Assembly (NCBI GenBank): GCA_036897525.1
Contig: JAYMTJ010000010.1
Location: 1 to 64,000, forward strand
DNA from: Pelargonium x hortorum
Taxonomy: Eukaryota > Streptophyta > Magnoliopsida > Geraniales > Geraniaceae
Reading direction: 5' to 3'
Length of the DNA stretch: 64,000 nucleotides
In this document: piece after piece, positions 10,261-23,510 of the stretch
How the letters are laid out: each line of letters starts with the position of its first letter
How positions within the stretch are numbered: the stretch's first letter is position 1
Notes under the pieces: generated by a model
The model's input: only the letters and a program-made list of their open reading frames with translations
Database searches by the model: none
What the model was told of the DNA's origin: nothing
Translations under genes and position numbers: made by a program

Positions 10261-13090
10261 AGCATTCTTATATTATGATTATGTATCTTTCCTAAAATGT
10301 AAGTAAGTCGAGTGAGTTTTTTCTAAGCAAGTTAGAGCAAAATAAGGGCTTAAATATCTACTCTTTACTACGCGGTTTCAATACCTTTTTCCTATTTTCT
10401 CTTATTTGTGGTACTCCTTAAGCTCTTACTTTCTGGGGGCTTGCCTGTTCTATTCGCTGCTAGCTACTCGTTTTTAATTAGATTAAGTATTAGGACATAT
10501 AGTTTAAAAAAGCTTGTATTCTATAACCTTGGTTTTAAAAGGGAAGACCACTCCTCTATCTATACTATATTGAAAGTAGCTCTTGCATTTGTATATCCTA
10601 CTTTTCTTGGGATTTCTCTATATTATGCTGCCTTACAATACAAGAAGAGCTTTTAACTCTGGTAAAACCTTCTTTAAAAAGGGTTAACACTCTATTATAT
10701 TAAAAGGCATATTATACTCTTTGCAACTAGCACTAAGCCCGGTATTTTGATTACTTTATCAAGGGTTTTTTAAATAGCAAGTAAAGCGGAGCTCCTATTT
10801 TAGGATAGTGGGCGCTTAGCTTAGGAGAAACTATTGCTTTATAAAAGCTAACAAAGATAGAATGTTGCTGCTATTTGAATTCAAGTCAAAATGCCTTAGT
10901 TAGGTAGTGCTTTTCGCCATTTGGTATTAATAAGTCAAAAGGTATTTTAGAGTGCGTTTAAATGAAGCCCCTTTATCATATCACAGTTGAAGCTTTGTGT
11001 GTTTCCAAGAAATTCGGGCTGAAGCTACTAGCTAGTTAGAGTACATAAATATCAGTACTTGCTTAATAAATGAATTCGAAATAAGGTAATAGCTTATTGT
11101 TTGTTTTAAAACTATCTTAGACAAGAGACTCGGGATTAAAATACTAACCCGATTTAAGATAAGACAAGCTCAGTTCTTTAGAGTTACAAAAAAAAAATTT
11201 TGAATAACTGGTGTATTAAAATAAGATTTCTTAACGAGCTTTCTAGTTATGTCTTACAGAATCTAGTCTTATTTACAGGACTTTGGTTGAATGAATTGAG
11301 AGTTTATTCCTTTTATTTAATTATTTACGCGAACCCACTTTATTAATATATTAGTAGTTCGAGGTATCGGGTCAAGCTTGACTCGTTGATGAGGACCTGT
11401 ATTCGCATAGTATAACAAACACTCAGCTACTTACCAAAACTTTCTAGTGCCCGCCCATAATAATATTCTTATACATTTCTTATATACCTAATACAGGAAC
11501 TGCCTGTAGAACTCGGGGCGATCCTTGCGAGGTATACCCTGAACTTTGTTTTTGAGTACTCTAAGAGATCCTGTATCTGTTTAGAGTAGGAAACCCTTAG
11601 ATTTTACAAAACTATTGTAACTACGAAAGAAAAAAAGCACATTATGGCGATCAAGGATCCCCTATCTTTTACGTGTCTTAGAAAAGTATTCACTGGATAT
11701 TTCTTATCCGGATTTTACGAAGCTAAACAAAAAAGACTTTTCAGGAATATATATACTGACTATACCCTTATATGTGGAATACTCCTAGTAAATAAAAAAG
11801 ATATTCAGCGACTAAGCGCCTTTCAAAGGGGTTCCGTATAGTTAGGTTAAGAAAAATGCTAGGATATCCGGCAGTACCGGGACTAACTAGAGAAAGCAAT
11901 TGAGATGAGCCCTTACGTCGTTATTAATATAGGACTTAAATACAGAAAGAATAGTAGAGTAGGTTTTCCTAATTATTGACCCTGTAATGGGTTTACTCAT
12001 TGATTTTTATTTATGCCTGGGATTCCCCTATAGGATCTATAAAGAAAAGAGCACTCGTCTATATTTCAGATCCGGTAAATAAGGACCTTAATACTAGACT
12101 GCCTGGCCTATCAAATCATTATTTTTCTTTTTATAATAATAACTCGTGTAAGTACTTATGCTACGAATCCTAACTTTCTTTATCTTTTATAGGAACAGCT
12201 TTTTTTTGTTAAATCTCTATACATTAACCCAACATAGCAAGAAGCGCCCGGTAGTTTTGTTCACGTAAAGTAGTTAAGCTGACTTATTGCTTTCCGGAAT
12301 TCTTTGCATTGGTAACCCTTTAACTTCTGAAGCCTTGTATACAGAGTCCTCAAGCCGTAAGGTAAGAAAACGCGGTCAGTACTTGAATATTAATCCTACA
12401 TTTTCCATATGTCATATTAATTACGGGGTCCCCTAAGGTAAGGGAGAAAAGCGTGGCTATCAACACTAGTTGCCAAATCTACTGGAATTTCTGCACTAAC
12501 TTTTGTGTTTAATTTAAAAAAGAGGTGTCTTCTATATTTAATATTCAATTTATTGTGTAGTTTTACCTTGTTTTTTGAGAGTTTCTACCATCTTTATTAG
12601 ATTAGAGTCAAACTCTTCCTTAAAGTTTAGTTTATACTGTACGTAACTAGATTTGCGTTGGACTCGTTCTAATAATCCAATGGGTTACAAAGAGTGTAGA
12701 TCTCCTTTTCTATCTATTATCAAGAAAGTACAAGCACAATTTTTGGCGCTACATTATGGCTGCTCTTGGAGTGCAGTGAATATCTCTAGGCCCTCTATTT
12801 CGTTATAGGAATGCTGGTAACCTGTACTTATCCTAGCTACACTGTCTTACAAAGAAGAGAATCTGTTTCCATTAGAACAACGAATATCCTTTATTACGGG
12901 CAATTCCTTAGTAGTTTAACAACGAACGATAAGAAAAATCCTTCTTATCTTTCTTCTTTATAGATCATCACCTAACTAATACTAATATAAAGCTTCAGGA
13001 AGCAAAGGATACTTTAATCGATATTACACTGTTTACTTACTAGCAAAAGCCTTTCACTAAGGACAGCAAATTAAGTTAGAACAACATTAA
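10261..13090. other. AT-rich spacer, no gene accepted
   Basis: The GTG-started frame 10408-10656 (82 codons) is Leu/Tyr/Phe-rich with two weakly hydrophobic stretches, and the ATG-started frame 11644-11841 (65 codons) is basic; neither resembles a known family and both are within chance length. A palindrome lies at 11368-11385. No RNA gene was seen. Confidence 0.5.
11368..11385. repeat. 18-bp near-perfect palindrome
   Basis: The core GTCAAGCTTGAC is a perfect 12-bp palindrome. The three flanking bases on each side also pair (one G-T wobble), giving 18 bases that could extrude as a cruciform or mark a protein-binding site. No gene boundary lies next to it. Confidence 0.8.
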
Positions 13091-13990
13091 AATGAAAATA
13101 CACTTCATTTCCTTGTGCTAAAACCTAAACTTAGGGGTACCTGTCTTATTAGCGCCTAACCTTTCTCTTATCCCTATTCTCTACCATACCTTGTTAGTCT
13201 TGATCCTAGTTGCTATACTGAGACTCTTCAGGATACCTACAGCTTGAATATTGCTCTGTATCCTAGTTTTTTCCTAACGTACCCTGTAAAGACTAAGAAA
13301 GAGAAATCCCTCCATAGTAATCAATTAGAACTCTTAAAGTGTAAAATGAAACTAACAGAGGAAAATCCCTCTATTGTGAGTAACCACTAATAATAGCATG
13401 AAACAAGAAAGATCCTACTTACCCTAGATACCCACCAGCAGCTTACGGGCATCTTCTTAATCTTAACCTTACTCATAATACCGGGTTACAGCTAGACCCT
13501 CGTTGAAGCTACACTCTTTTGGCTTCTACCTTTTCTTCTCAGTCTTTCTAGCTAGACTCTTAACTATAACAGAAATCTCTATCTTCTGTTGCTGGCATTT
13601 TGAAAGACTCGGTAGCCGCTTTCCTGCAAGACCTATCTTTTCTTTGTAGCTAAACCTTCCACTTTGGGGGCCTAACTCCAATCCAAGCTCGCCTCTTTAG
13701 AGCTATGGGTAGCTGTCCTTAGTCTTTCCCTGTTGCTACGAAGCTATTTTCTATCTAGTTAAGCTAACCTATTAGAAAGAATACCCAAGGATATCCTACT
13801 AAGGACACTTTACTTTACCGATGAACTCCAGACCCTATTACACCTTTAATTGCTTTTAGGTCCGGTAAGAAGAATTCCCTCTAAAGAGTTCCTTGTGACT
13901 TCCTAACTTTAGAGTCCTACACAATACGGGGAATAATCTATACTATATTGTCTTTACCAAGAATACAAATACATTTCTAATATTCCTTTA
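13091..13990 (+). other. C/T-rich + strand tract, no gene seen
   Basis: The + strand is pyrimidine-rich with C well above G (about 17 C to 7 G in the line at 13501). Words such as cttctacc, tctttcta and ctagctagactc predominate. This is the opposite polarity to the tract at 9.2-10.2 kb. No frame exceeds chance. Confidence 0.5.
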
Positions 13991-15990
13991 CCAGTTTATT
14001 ACCAGCTAAACAGAATCCTATTCTCGGAATCAAGCTTTCTAACATAAAGAGTTCATATATCAAAGTGTAACCTCTTAATAATTATTCTAAAGAAAAAGAA
14101 CTTGAGTTCTAGCTAAACTGGGGCTGCCACGGTAGGAATATATCAAATATGGGTCTGTCCAGTAACGAGTAAAGCGTATAACCTAAATTGAATTCTTAGT
14201 ATGGCATTCTTTTCCTCAATCCCTGCTAATAGCACCGCCGCGGAGAATGTTTAGTTTTATTCCTTATTCACGGCACCCGAAAATGAAGTCTAACTACACC
14301 CAAGCAAGAGCTGTAAATATCATTAAGGATCCTGTCCCAAAGGCAGTAAAAGAGAATACTACCGGAACCCCTATTATTCTTTTAAATATTTCCTTTTTTG
14401 TTAGCAACAACATTGCAAAATTTCAGTTGTATAAACCTTATTCTAAGAATATTCTGAACTAAATTCAAGAACTCCCAGAGGTTTACTAAATAGATTATCC
14501 TCAGTTTGACACCCAAAAAGAAGAGACTTCTAGATACTATATAAATACAACATGAAGGAAACAATACCCTTAAAAACCCAGAAGTAGGAATACCTAAGGA
14601 AGACTGGGATCTAATAAGAAATAGACTTTACTTACGGACACTCACTCGAAAGACACACACTAAAGAACTTCAGAATCTTAAAACCTAGAACTGCTTTCAC
14701 ACCTTGAAATAGCTTAATAAGACCCTTGAAATCTGTACCCATCTTTAGGACTTCCTTCTTTCTTAGAGGAGTTAAAGTCGAGATAGCAACTTACAAGTAT
14801 TAGTAAGATTAGTAAGATAAAAGAGGGTTGCATAATTAGGAGCTTATAGGCTCTTAGGCGGTTTGGACTATTGTTCTTGTATTACTCTTCTCTTAAAGGT
14901 AGTTATTCTTATAGTAGACTTTAGAAGTTAACTAAGGATAATTCCACCAGCTTTGTAGCTTATCGTTTAGAGGATTGAAACCAAATAGGTAACCATCATC
15001 AAGATAATACACCCATCAAAAAAAAAGACTCCTCATCAATAAGTGAAATAATCCCAAGGACTAAAATACTCATCCCAAAGACTTGTTAATAAATCCCTAT
15101 TAAATATTGGACTGGGTTATCTCTAAGACCTTATTTATATACGGGATAATAAAACAGGACATGGAAAGCAGAACCCTCATAAATTTGTGACTTCAGAGTG
15201 ACTCTTAAAAAGGTCTTAAATACCCAGAACCGAAAGTTTATAGGTTAAGGTGTTTCTAGTGCTATTACCTTTGAGAGCTGTTGCCCGAGCTGAACGTTAA
15301 GGTAAGCTTGCTTAGACACAAATTCGAAGCATCAAAATCAACCGAAATTTAAGGCACTTTTTCGAACAGTAAAAATGGAAACGCTTAATAAATATAATAT
15401 AAGAGATTATGTAAAAAAGAAAATTCAACCAAAAAAAAAGTAGGATTATTTTGATAAACTTAGGGATTCCAAAGTATTAACCTAGGATCTCTCTCAAGTT
15501 CTAAGTAGGTCTAAAAAAAGAGTTACCGGCTTTCCAGCAGCATCAGTTCAACTCTCAGCGATACAGTATTTGTCTTTGGGTGGGTTTACTCTTATTGATG
15601 GGATGTCAATTTCTTTACTTAGGATTTACAAACTTATGGAATCAGCTCAAACTCTCTGCAATACAGTCCTATTATAGCGGCTAAGAGGAGTACGTTGTCT
15701 ATTAGACCTCAGGAATATTCTCTTATTGAAGGAATTTAGAAACTTAGGAATTCTGTTTTCAGGATTTTACTTTTCAACTTTGACTTTAGAGGAAACCCTT
15801 TGCTTGAGAACCTCTTGATCTTGTACATACACACAAGGGAAATCTCCTTTCCTTAACAGTCCCATAAGCTAAAACAGAGTCAGTCAAATCCCTTACTTGT
15901 TGAATACTAATACAAAGGATTATCTCCTTTAAAACAAGGTATTACTACTCCTTCATAAACTCTATACTTATTTAACTTATTTAAGGAATT
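13991..15990. other. Mixed AT-rich spacer, no gene accepted
   Basis: The ATG frame 14247-14462 (71 codons) overlaps an opposite-strand frame 14382-14564, which argues for noise. Words like ggaatttagaaactta and tctctgcaatacag recur near 15560 and 15650 (gcgatacagtatttg / gcaatacagtccta), hinting at a drifted local duplication of about 100 bp. Confidence 0.45.
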
Positions 15991-17890
15991 CTTTCTCTTC
16001 TCCTTAGATCGGATAGAGTTTAACACCTTTATTTACAGGCTCCTGCTAACAGATAGATCGGTAGAGTCAGCTCTAGGTCTAGTCGAGAGGACTTTCCTTG
16101 CAAACCTAAGATGTGAACTCCTTTCTAAATCTAAAATAGAATCAGTTACTTGGGTTTTCCGTATATTTCTTCCAATATTGTCAAGATATTTATTGACTCA
16201 TTTGCCTGCTATGTCCTTGAATCAGCTCGCTTTCCAAGAACAATTCTGAAACTCCTATATTTTGCGGCTCCTACCTAATAAGCTTAGATTGGAAAGCTGT
16301 TCCTTGCAAAACAAGGAATTTTCTGTCTAAGACTCCTGAACCTGCTTAAACAAAACAGATAGATCGGAATAAAGTTGAACTTCGCACCTTTTGAAAGCCT
16401 AATACTATTAGAGAATAAGTGTCTGGGAATAGAAACTCCTATACTCCAAGAGAATCTGTTTATACCATATCATGCTATGTCAGCTTAACTCCAAACCAAA
16501 CACAGAATATCCAGGAATTACACCTTCAAAAAACAACTGCTCCTTATACTGCTAAACACCAAGAAATTCAGGGAACGGAGTACCTTGCTTACAAGAACTC
16601 CTAGACCAAGAACACAAATCTAAAAATCCTAGGAATCCACTCTCAAAAGAGAATATAGAATCTGGTTTGTTTCCTCCGGAACCTGCCGGCTTACATTACA
16701 CAGAAGTGAAGTAATACTCGGATTTGAATAGGTATCTACAGAATCCGGTTTCCTATATCCATTAGAACCAATTAATTCTTTAAACTCCTAGCTTACACAC
16801 CCTAGCTCGCTTTATCCAGAATACATTTAAACCTCTCCTTATAGCTACACTGGAAAAAAAGCTAAAGAGCTTGGCTTTCTGTGAAGCTCTTGGTTTTATT
16901 ACCTTATCAGCAAGGAATACACTTTACTTAACTACTAAACGGGAACTCATTTAGGGTATTTAGGAATCAAAAGAATAATAGAATCTCCTTTGACATTTCC
17001 TAGCCGAGATATCTGTATAGCTGGTCTAAACTATCAAGAGCACGAATTCGGTTGGGTGTTTATAAAGAAAGGAATTGAATTGGTACACTAAGAAACCAAA
17101 ATGTCCAGGTTAGGTATGTGTGTTCCAAAGCAATATAGACTCTAATCATATGACCGGAATTCCATTATCAATTAGTTGGTTGCAGGATAAAGAACTAAGA
17201 CTATTGGTTGGTACTATCTCCCCAGAAATTCTCCTTGCAATACAAAATGGGGTTTTTTAAAGGCAATGCGTTAGTTTAGTATTGTACAACCTGAAAAGTA
17301 CCTACACAGGTTTTGGATACAAGAACAATTATCTATCTGGTTCAGGAAATTTCTAAGTTTTCCTTGGGAATCCGTATACTAACCCTGGCCGATGCCGTCA
17401 CCTCCTTTGCCGACAACAGAATCAGTTTATGTTATCTATTATTTGCCCCATTAGACTAGAATCAGTTATCCTTTATTTGCTTGACAAGAATAGACTAAAG
17501 ACCACCACCAATAGATAGCAAGCAACAGAATAACCACGTTCACAGCCAATACCTGACAGAATAGAAACAGAAGATGAGTTCGCTTTGTTCATTGAGAGGG
17601 AAGAACTCAAACTTATAGATAGAAATGCACTAAACTAAACTACTTACGAATCTAAGGAACTTGAAGCTAGAATAAGGCACAAGCAATAGACACTGATTCT
17701 GGGCTACCGCGCCATATGATAGACTCTTTCCTATTGGGGTTCATAAAGAAGTACTGAGTTTGCTTTCGGGAATTGTATTAAGAAGCTCTCTATTGTAACG
17801 ATTCCAAAGCCCAAAACCAAAGAGTGCTATCCAATCTATAAAGTAAAGTTCGAAACGTAAACCAACGGAATTCCACTTGACTTCTACTTA
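15991..17890 (+). other. C-rich to A-rich + strand tract, no gene seen
   Basis: C exceeds G on the + strand in 16.0-16.8 kb, with A-rich words such as aacaagaa, agaatcag and accaaaac. The word agaatcag recurs many times and is the complement of the ctgattct/tgattctatt word that recurs in the G-rich tracts, so this tract may be an inverted relative of them. Frame 16419-16604 (61 codons) is low-complexity Thr/Gln/Tyr-rich and not recognisable. Confidence 0.5.
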
Positions 17891-18357
17891 GAAAAGTTGA
17901 TGCATCATATGAGATTTGTCCTTATTTTGAGAGATGAGTTTCTCTATCAAGGAGTGCTCAATTCCTATGGGAGAAACGGCATAAAGTCAAAGTCATTTCT
18001 AAGGGGTTATTCAATATTTCTATTATATACATTAATAAGAAAAGATATTAAAGAAAAGGGCTTCGCGCCTGCAAAGACTTAAAAAGAAAAGTATTTAGGA
18101 CTAAATCAAGTAATGTTTAATTACCAACAGCTTTTCTTGTCAGTTTAGGTGCCTTTTACCTGTTATTCAAGACTTTTTAGGTTTGATTTCTTTATTCTTT
18201 CTGAAACTATACTTGCTTGAGAATCCCTCTCCAAGTTAATCTCTTTCCCTAATAGGCCCTATTAGCTGTAACTAGAACTAGAAAAAAAACCCGCAGTCTT
18301 TTCTTTTCTAAATAGAAAAGGAACCCCATCCTGTATAGAACCTGCCGGCTCTCTATA

Positions 18358-18400
18358 TCCGAAAAAAAGGGAAAGCTCATAGCAAATCCTCTATGCATTA
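18358..18400 (+). repeat. Dispersed repeat family B, copy 1
   Basis: Colinear with 42872-42915: tccgaaaaaaag, GAAAGCTC, AAGCAAATCCTC and TGCATT-like words occur in the same order with small gaps. The similarity may extend: about 300 bp further on (18660) and about 160 bp further on (43027) both contain gggaaccca followed by A/C-rich words. Confidence 0.65.
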
Positions 18401-18672
18401 ACTACTAACCCGCTTTTAATTTAAAAGAAGACTCTTAAGGAAATCCTTGTCTATATTAAACTAACAAGCAAGCTTGCCTCACTTTTAATACTTGTTACTA
18501 ATTAACAACCGGCTTGACTTCTACGGCCTTTACCGTAAACTCATTACTTCAGCTTTTTGACTTGTAAAACCATTCAGTTCTATCTCATTTACTGGAAATT
18601 CTTGACTTTAGTTTCAATTCTTTTATCCCTTTAAGAATCCTTATTACTATCTAGGAATTGGGAACCCACAAG

Positions 18673-18709
18673 AAACAAAGGAACACATCCCTTAATTAAA
18701 GACTTTCCA
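18673..18709 (+). repeat. Dispersed repeat family A, copy 2
   Basis: Colinear partner of 8115-8160, ending in the same aaagactttcca word. Confidence 0.6.
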
Positions 18710-18999
18710 TAAAGAGATAAGTTGGAGTGAAAGTACTAAAATAGCTGCTTTACCCGCTGCCTAAAGAAATTCTTAAAATACCTTGGCATAAAGCACAGTA
18801 AAGGAATGCTCTATATCCAAATATGCCTGCTCTTTAGCGAAAGCTAGAATTCTAATAATTGATGGCAATTAAAGCGGATTAATTGAAAATGGAATGTCGT
18901 CAGTTATAGTCCCTCAAGTATCCTAAATAGTAAGATAAGAATTGGGTGCACAAGAAAGTAGAAAGAATCGCTTAGAAACTAGAATCAGACCCTGTATTT

Positions 19000-19020
19000 T
19001 CTATTCTCTTTCTATTCTCT
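19000..19020 (+). repeat. Tandem duplication of tctattctct
   Basis: Two copies of a 10-base unit at 19000-19009 and 19011-19020 separated by one T. It is a small slippage-type duplication at the left border of the G-rich tract. Confidence 0.85.
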
Positions 19021-19087
19021 ATAGTCTTTATATTTAGGAGAGTCCCTTTGTAAGCAAGGCGCATATCTTGAAGCTAGAAAGCTTGAT

Positions 19088-19106
19088 TCCGATCTATGAA
19101 GGAGTT
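19088..19106 (+). repeat. 19-bp dispersed direct repeat, copy 1
   Basis: Identical to 24725-24743 (tccgatctatgaaggagtt). In both places it is preceded by an agcttg word, with a two-base length difference between, so the shared block is longer than the perfect match. Confidence 0.85.
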
Positions 19107-19507
19107 TCAATTCTAATGCTTATGAAGCACCCTGTTCTTGTCTTGAGGTTGAGGATAACATAAACCTGATTCTATTACCTTTTGAGAGTACATTTCCTAC
19201 CTACCTAACTTATCCATTTCTTTCGGTGAAAGCCTTTTTTCTTGAGGGACAGTAAAGGAGACTGATTGGCTTTGTAAAGATAGGAGATTTCCTTTGAGGG
19301 AAGTGCTTTACAAATGAGTTTCTATTTATACCTAGGTGTTTCGTTTAGGATTTAGGAAATTCTCCTTGTTGTAGCTAAAGCGAGGTGTACTACTTGATTC
19401 TATTCTAGAGAGTATCCCCGAATAATTAATTGTGTATAGACTGTAAAGATTTGTATTCTTTGTAAAGCAGATCTTTTTGTATTAGTTCTATATTCTTGTG
19501 AGAGTCA

Positions 19508-19532
19508 ATTCATTCCTAGTATTTTATAGAGA
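19508..19532 (+). repeat. Dispersed repeat word, copy at 19.5 kb
   Basis: Partner of 3453-3476 with one base of length difference. Confidence 0.75.
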
Positions 19533-19960
19533 TCCAGATAGTTGTAACTATAGGAATTTCCACTCTTCTTCTTGGCTGCTAAGTTGCTAATTGAAAGCTG
19601 ACATTGATGGTATAAACCAGATTCAATTTCTTTCTTTGGAAGCACCTGATTCTATTTGGTTTTAGGAAAGCAAGGTACTTATCCGATTCGATTAGTTGTT
19701 ATTTAGTTTCGATGGTGAGTCGGGTTATCTTTTAAGAGGGAAAAGGCACTCTTATTAATAGTTGAGGTTCTTAATGGTTCTAATTTCTTTAATTGGATGG
19801 AGGTCAATTCTATTCTTTGTTTGGAAAGGGAGATCTAGGGAGGTTAGTCTTCCGATCATAAGCGCAGGTACTGGATAACATATTTCTTACCTTGTAAAAC
19901 CGGTACTTGAACCTGATTATCTAGGATGCTGATATTTGCAAAGAGAGCATACTCTTATGT

Positions 19961-22900
19961 ACAGGGGGTCGGGGGGTTACCCACACTAAGAGATTCTCTG
20001 ATAAGATACTTACAATACTAGGTCTAAAAAGAATTAACAATATTTCGACCTTCCGTTTTTACTGACAAAGAAACACTTTCTTTTTATCGTGCCTTACTAA
20101 TCGATACTTGTTTGTACCGTAGAACACCAACTATTACTTAATATGAAACTGCCTGATTAATAAAGCGAACCTAAAAAATGTTAGATTGACCTAGCTAAAG
20201 CGTATAATACCCCTGTCAATTTCCCTTTGCTATTACAACTATATAGAGATAACTTCGTTGCCTAGGAATCCTTGTATTACCCGCTTAAATTAGACCTGAT
20301 ATCCTTTCCGCCCTTCACTATGGGCGTACCCCTCTTCTCTAAACCCGAGGAATCCCTCTATCTTTTGTAAGCCAGAGACTGCTGCTAAATATTCTATAAA
20401 CTTATTCCTCTTTCTGATATGGAAACCCCCTAGGTATTTGTTTAGAGACAAAAGTACTATAAGACTCGGAGACCACTGGAAATGTCGTTACAGTAATAAA
20501 TAGCCCGACCAGGATTGTCTAAATGATGACCGCTAAAGAGGTTCCTGCTTTATTAGAAAGGGGAGTCCCGTGTTAATGAATTTCAGGCAATAGGATCTCT
20601 TATTATAGTATAGAACAAATCCTTTTTATTTACGAGGGCAAGCTTTTTTCTTTATAGATTCTGGTTAACGCCCCATAAAGCAAGCCTATAATTGGGTAAA
20701 TCTTCTATCTCTATCCAACCAAAGGTTTTGTGTCTTCAGGCAGGGGGTAAACCCTCCACTATCTCAAAAAAGAGGTCCTGAAATGTCGTGATAAGAGAAA
20801 AAATGCGGAGGATTCCATTAGCAATGATTAAGGAATTAATTTGTTACTCCAAAATCTAAATATATTGAGAGGCAGCTAGGAAAGTCTAAAAAACATATTG
20901 GGGTTGATCCAAATTGAAACTTGTTATGTGTAAAAGGAATATTCAGTATACTAAGTTAGAAAGCTTTTATATAGTAGAAAATTATAAGCATATAGCTTAA
21001 ATAAAGGATTCCCCTTAGAATATACACATCTAAACAGGCTTTATTTAAGTATAACTCGCAAAAGCTAATAGAGCAAGAAATCGCTGAGATTATATAAAAT
21101 TATTCTTAAGTTTCTAAACCTACGGCTAACAAGGAGAAGTCATAGCTAAGTCAATATTATTTCTTAGAATTAGATTTAGCAAAGTAAACTTACAAGATAT
21201 CCTATGGTTCAAATCCGAGAATCCTTTATTTTTTGAATTTTGTATGAATGAAAAGGCGAGAAAACAAGATTGTTATTCCTCTGGGTGTCCAATGCAGTCC
21301 TTTTTTGAGAGCTTTAGGTGTCTTAAATTAGTGCATAAGTCTTAGTATATTAGGATTTTTTTATATTTATAGGAGTTTAGCCTGTTAGACTTTTCTCGAG
21401 TCGAAGTTTTTGTGTTCCAGGCCGATTACAAGTATCTTAGTTTATAGATTGTTTTCAGGTACCTTTGGAAGGGATTAAATAAGGAATTTCGAAGAGAAAA
21501 GCGCCTCTATTTAACCTTCACAAAAGGTAGTAAAGAGTTTAGTTTCATGCTGAAGAATTGAACTTCTTCCAAGAAGCTGTTCTAACTGAGAGTCAGAATA
21601 AGAGGAAGGTCCGGGAAGTACAGGGCGAGGGCGTAAAGAGTAATTCCATAAGAGTTAATTTACAAAAGGAAACCCGGGATATACCTGCCAAAGGGGAGGC
21701 CTTAACTTAGATAAAAATTTTCAGACTGACAAGCCAAACAGCATAGTCTATATTAGAGGGGCTTCTTAGAAAAGAAAGAAGATTTGATAAGCTCAATAAC
21801 CCCGAATACTTCGTAGACAAGATAGAAATCATATTCTTGGATTTATACAGCCTAACTTTTACTATAAAATCCGGGCACGCCCTTTCTTTAGAAAACTAGC
21901 ATAAGGAAAATCCATCTGTCACAGAGACTCGCAGTTTTTATGTAGATCACAATCATACTATAGGAAAAAAGTCCCTCTTACACTCACTTAAAACTAAAGG
22001 AATTCTAAGGGTTATGTAATATTGGGAATTTGCTCGGGTAAACTGAAAATTTCGTTATTAATTTTTATAATGGTTTATCCCTCTACGCTGCTAACTATTA
22101 CTACTACTAACGTATTGTACTAGAAATTACTTATTATTAGTTTTAGAAAAACGATACTCTCTACTCATATGGATGTAAATAAATTCCAAAAAACCTTCCT
22201 ATTTAAGACTTTTATCTCCTTGCAGTACCGAGAACCCCTTCCTATTAAACTTTTGAAATGAATCCTTAATCTTAGAAAACCCTATAAATATTTCTCGAAA
22301 TTAGACCACATTTCTATCCAGGATCCTCCAATCCAACAAAATCGCCATTATTCTTAGTGTTTTTCAGAACCGCCCGTCTACAATGGGTCTTACATATGAG
22401 CTATCAAAAAAGATCCTTTTAGCTTAATAACAGGGTAAGGGTTTACTTAAAGCTAATAATCAATTTCTTTTTTTATCTTGTCCTGGGTAATTATACCCAA
22501 CAGAGGCATCTAACTTTTAGAGGAGTTTGTACTTTATCTGTGTACCAAGTTCGAGCTATTTTTATTCTTATTATGGGTATTGCTGGATTTTTACCTTCTT
22601 ACATTATTATCCTGCTCTTACCATACGAGGTAAAGCGAATTGAATTTCTTGAAAGTCCTACTCTAATTAAACGGAGATTGTACGTATAGAAACTGACACC
22701 GGAACCTGGGTCTATTACTTGAGGTTAGAGTATTCCGCGGGGTATGAGCCAAGAGGGTAACTACATTATTTTAGGTTTTTTGTGTAAAAAGAGCTTCTAT
22801 TCAATTTTTATTTAGAGGATTTGGGCTGTTTAGAGCGCGCCAAGGTATATATACAGAAAGTTTTGTGATATTATCCGAGCACGGGTGATTGTTTATCCTA

Positions 22901-23510
22901 ATTTTCTAGGAAATCGAACAAAAAAAGTCCCACATATATATTAAGTTAAGAGGTCTCTAAACTCCCGAAAAGGCATTCTAGATAGTAACTTCTTGGGCTA
23001 GTAGTCGAGTTACAGCAGGGAAAAGGAAGCTGTTTTCCTACTCAGGGTTTCTGAGGAAGATTCTAGGCTATGCCCTAATGTTATGTTAACAATGAAGTCA
23101 AGTCAGTTTATCTAAAAAAGCTTTTGTTTAAGTACTGTATATCCTATGAAGGGTTTTAGGTAAGTCTTTTCCTGATTCTGTGTCATTGAAGTATTTATTT
23201 CTTTTTCTGGGATTAGAGACAATATTTCAATGGAACGACCCCTTCTAGCTAGTAATTCAGAAGTAATAGGACTCGCTTAACTTTTATTTTACAGCCAAAA
23301 AAGTATATAATTTATAGCAGCCCTCATATTTGTAACTCTACCTCTACTTTATATACTATAATACCCCCTGCAGAATGCCCAGAGCCGTTTAAGCGCTTAT
23401 ACACTACAAGATGCCTCGAGGAAATCTAGTCTATGTCTATAAAAAAACTAAGCGAAACTCCAAAAAGCCGTAAAGCCTATTTATAACAGCCCAAACCTTT
23501 TCTTTCTTTC
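19961..23510. other. AT-rich spacer, no gene seen
   Basis: No open frame of 60 codons or more with a usable start. A G-rich run lies at 19964-19976 (five G, TC, six G), which is out of character for this AT-rich DNA. A GGTTCAAATCC word at about 21205-21215 resembles a tRNA T-loop, but the flanking stems do not pair. Confidence 0.6.

Larger units (their letters stand above)
17891..19030. other. AT-rich spacer holding two dispersed-repeat copies
   Basis: No gene accepted; the ATG frame 17897-18082 (61 codons) is unrecognisable. Two repeat copies (18358-18400 and 18673-18709) lie here, and both have relatives elsewhere in the window, so this segment appears to be a mosaic of drifted repeats. 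Confidence 0.5.
19031..19960 (+). other. G-rich + strand tract, no gene seen
   Basis: Same texture as 23.5-24.9 kb: gattctatt, ttaggaaa, gagggaa and tagttgaggttc words, G above C. It contains copies of two words also found in other G-rich tracts (19088-19106 and 19508-19532). No coding frame. Confidence 0.5.

Noticed and set aside
10408-10656. 82-codon hydrophobic frame
   Set aside because: GTG start, hydrophobicity explained by T-rich composition, no family signature of a small photosystem or cytochrome subunit.
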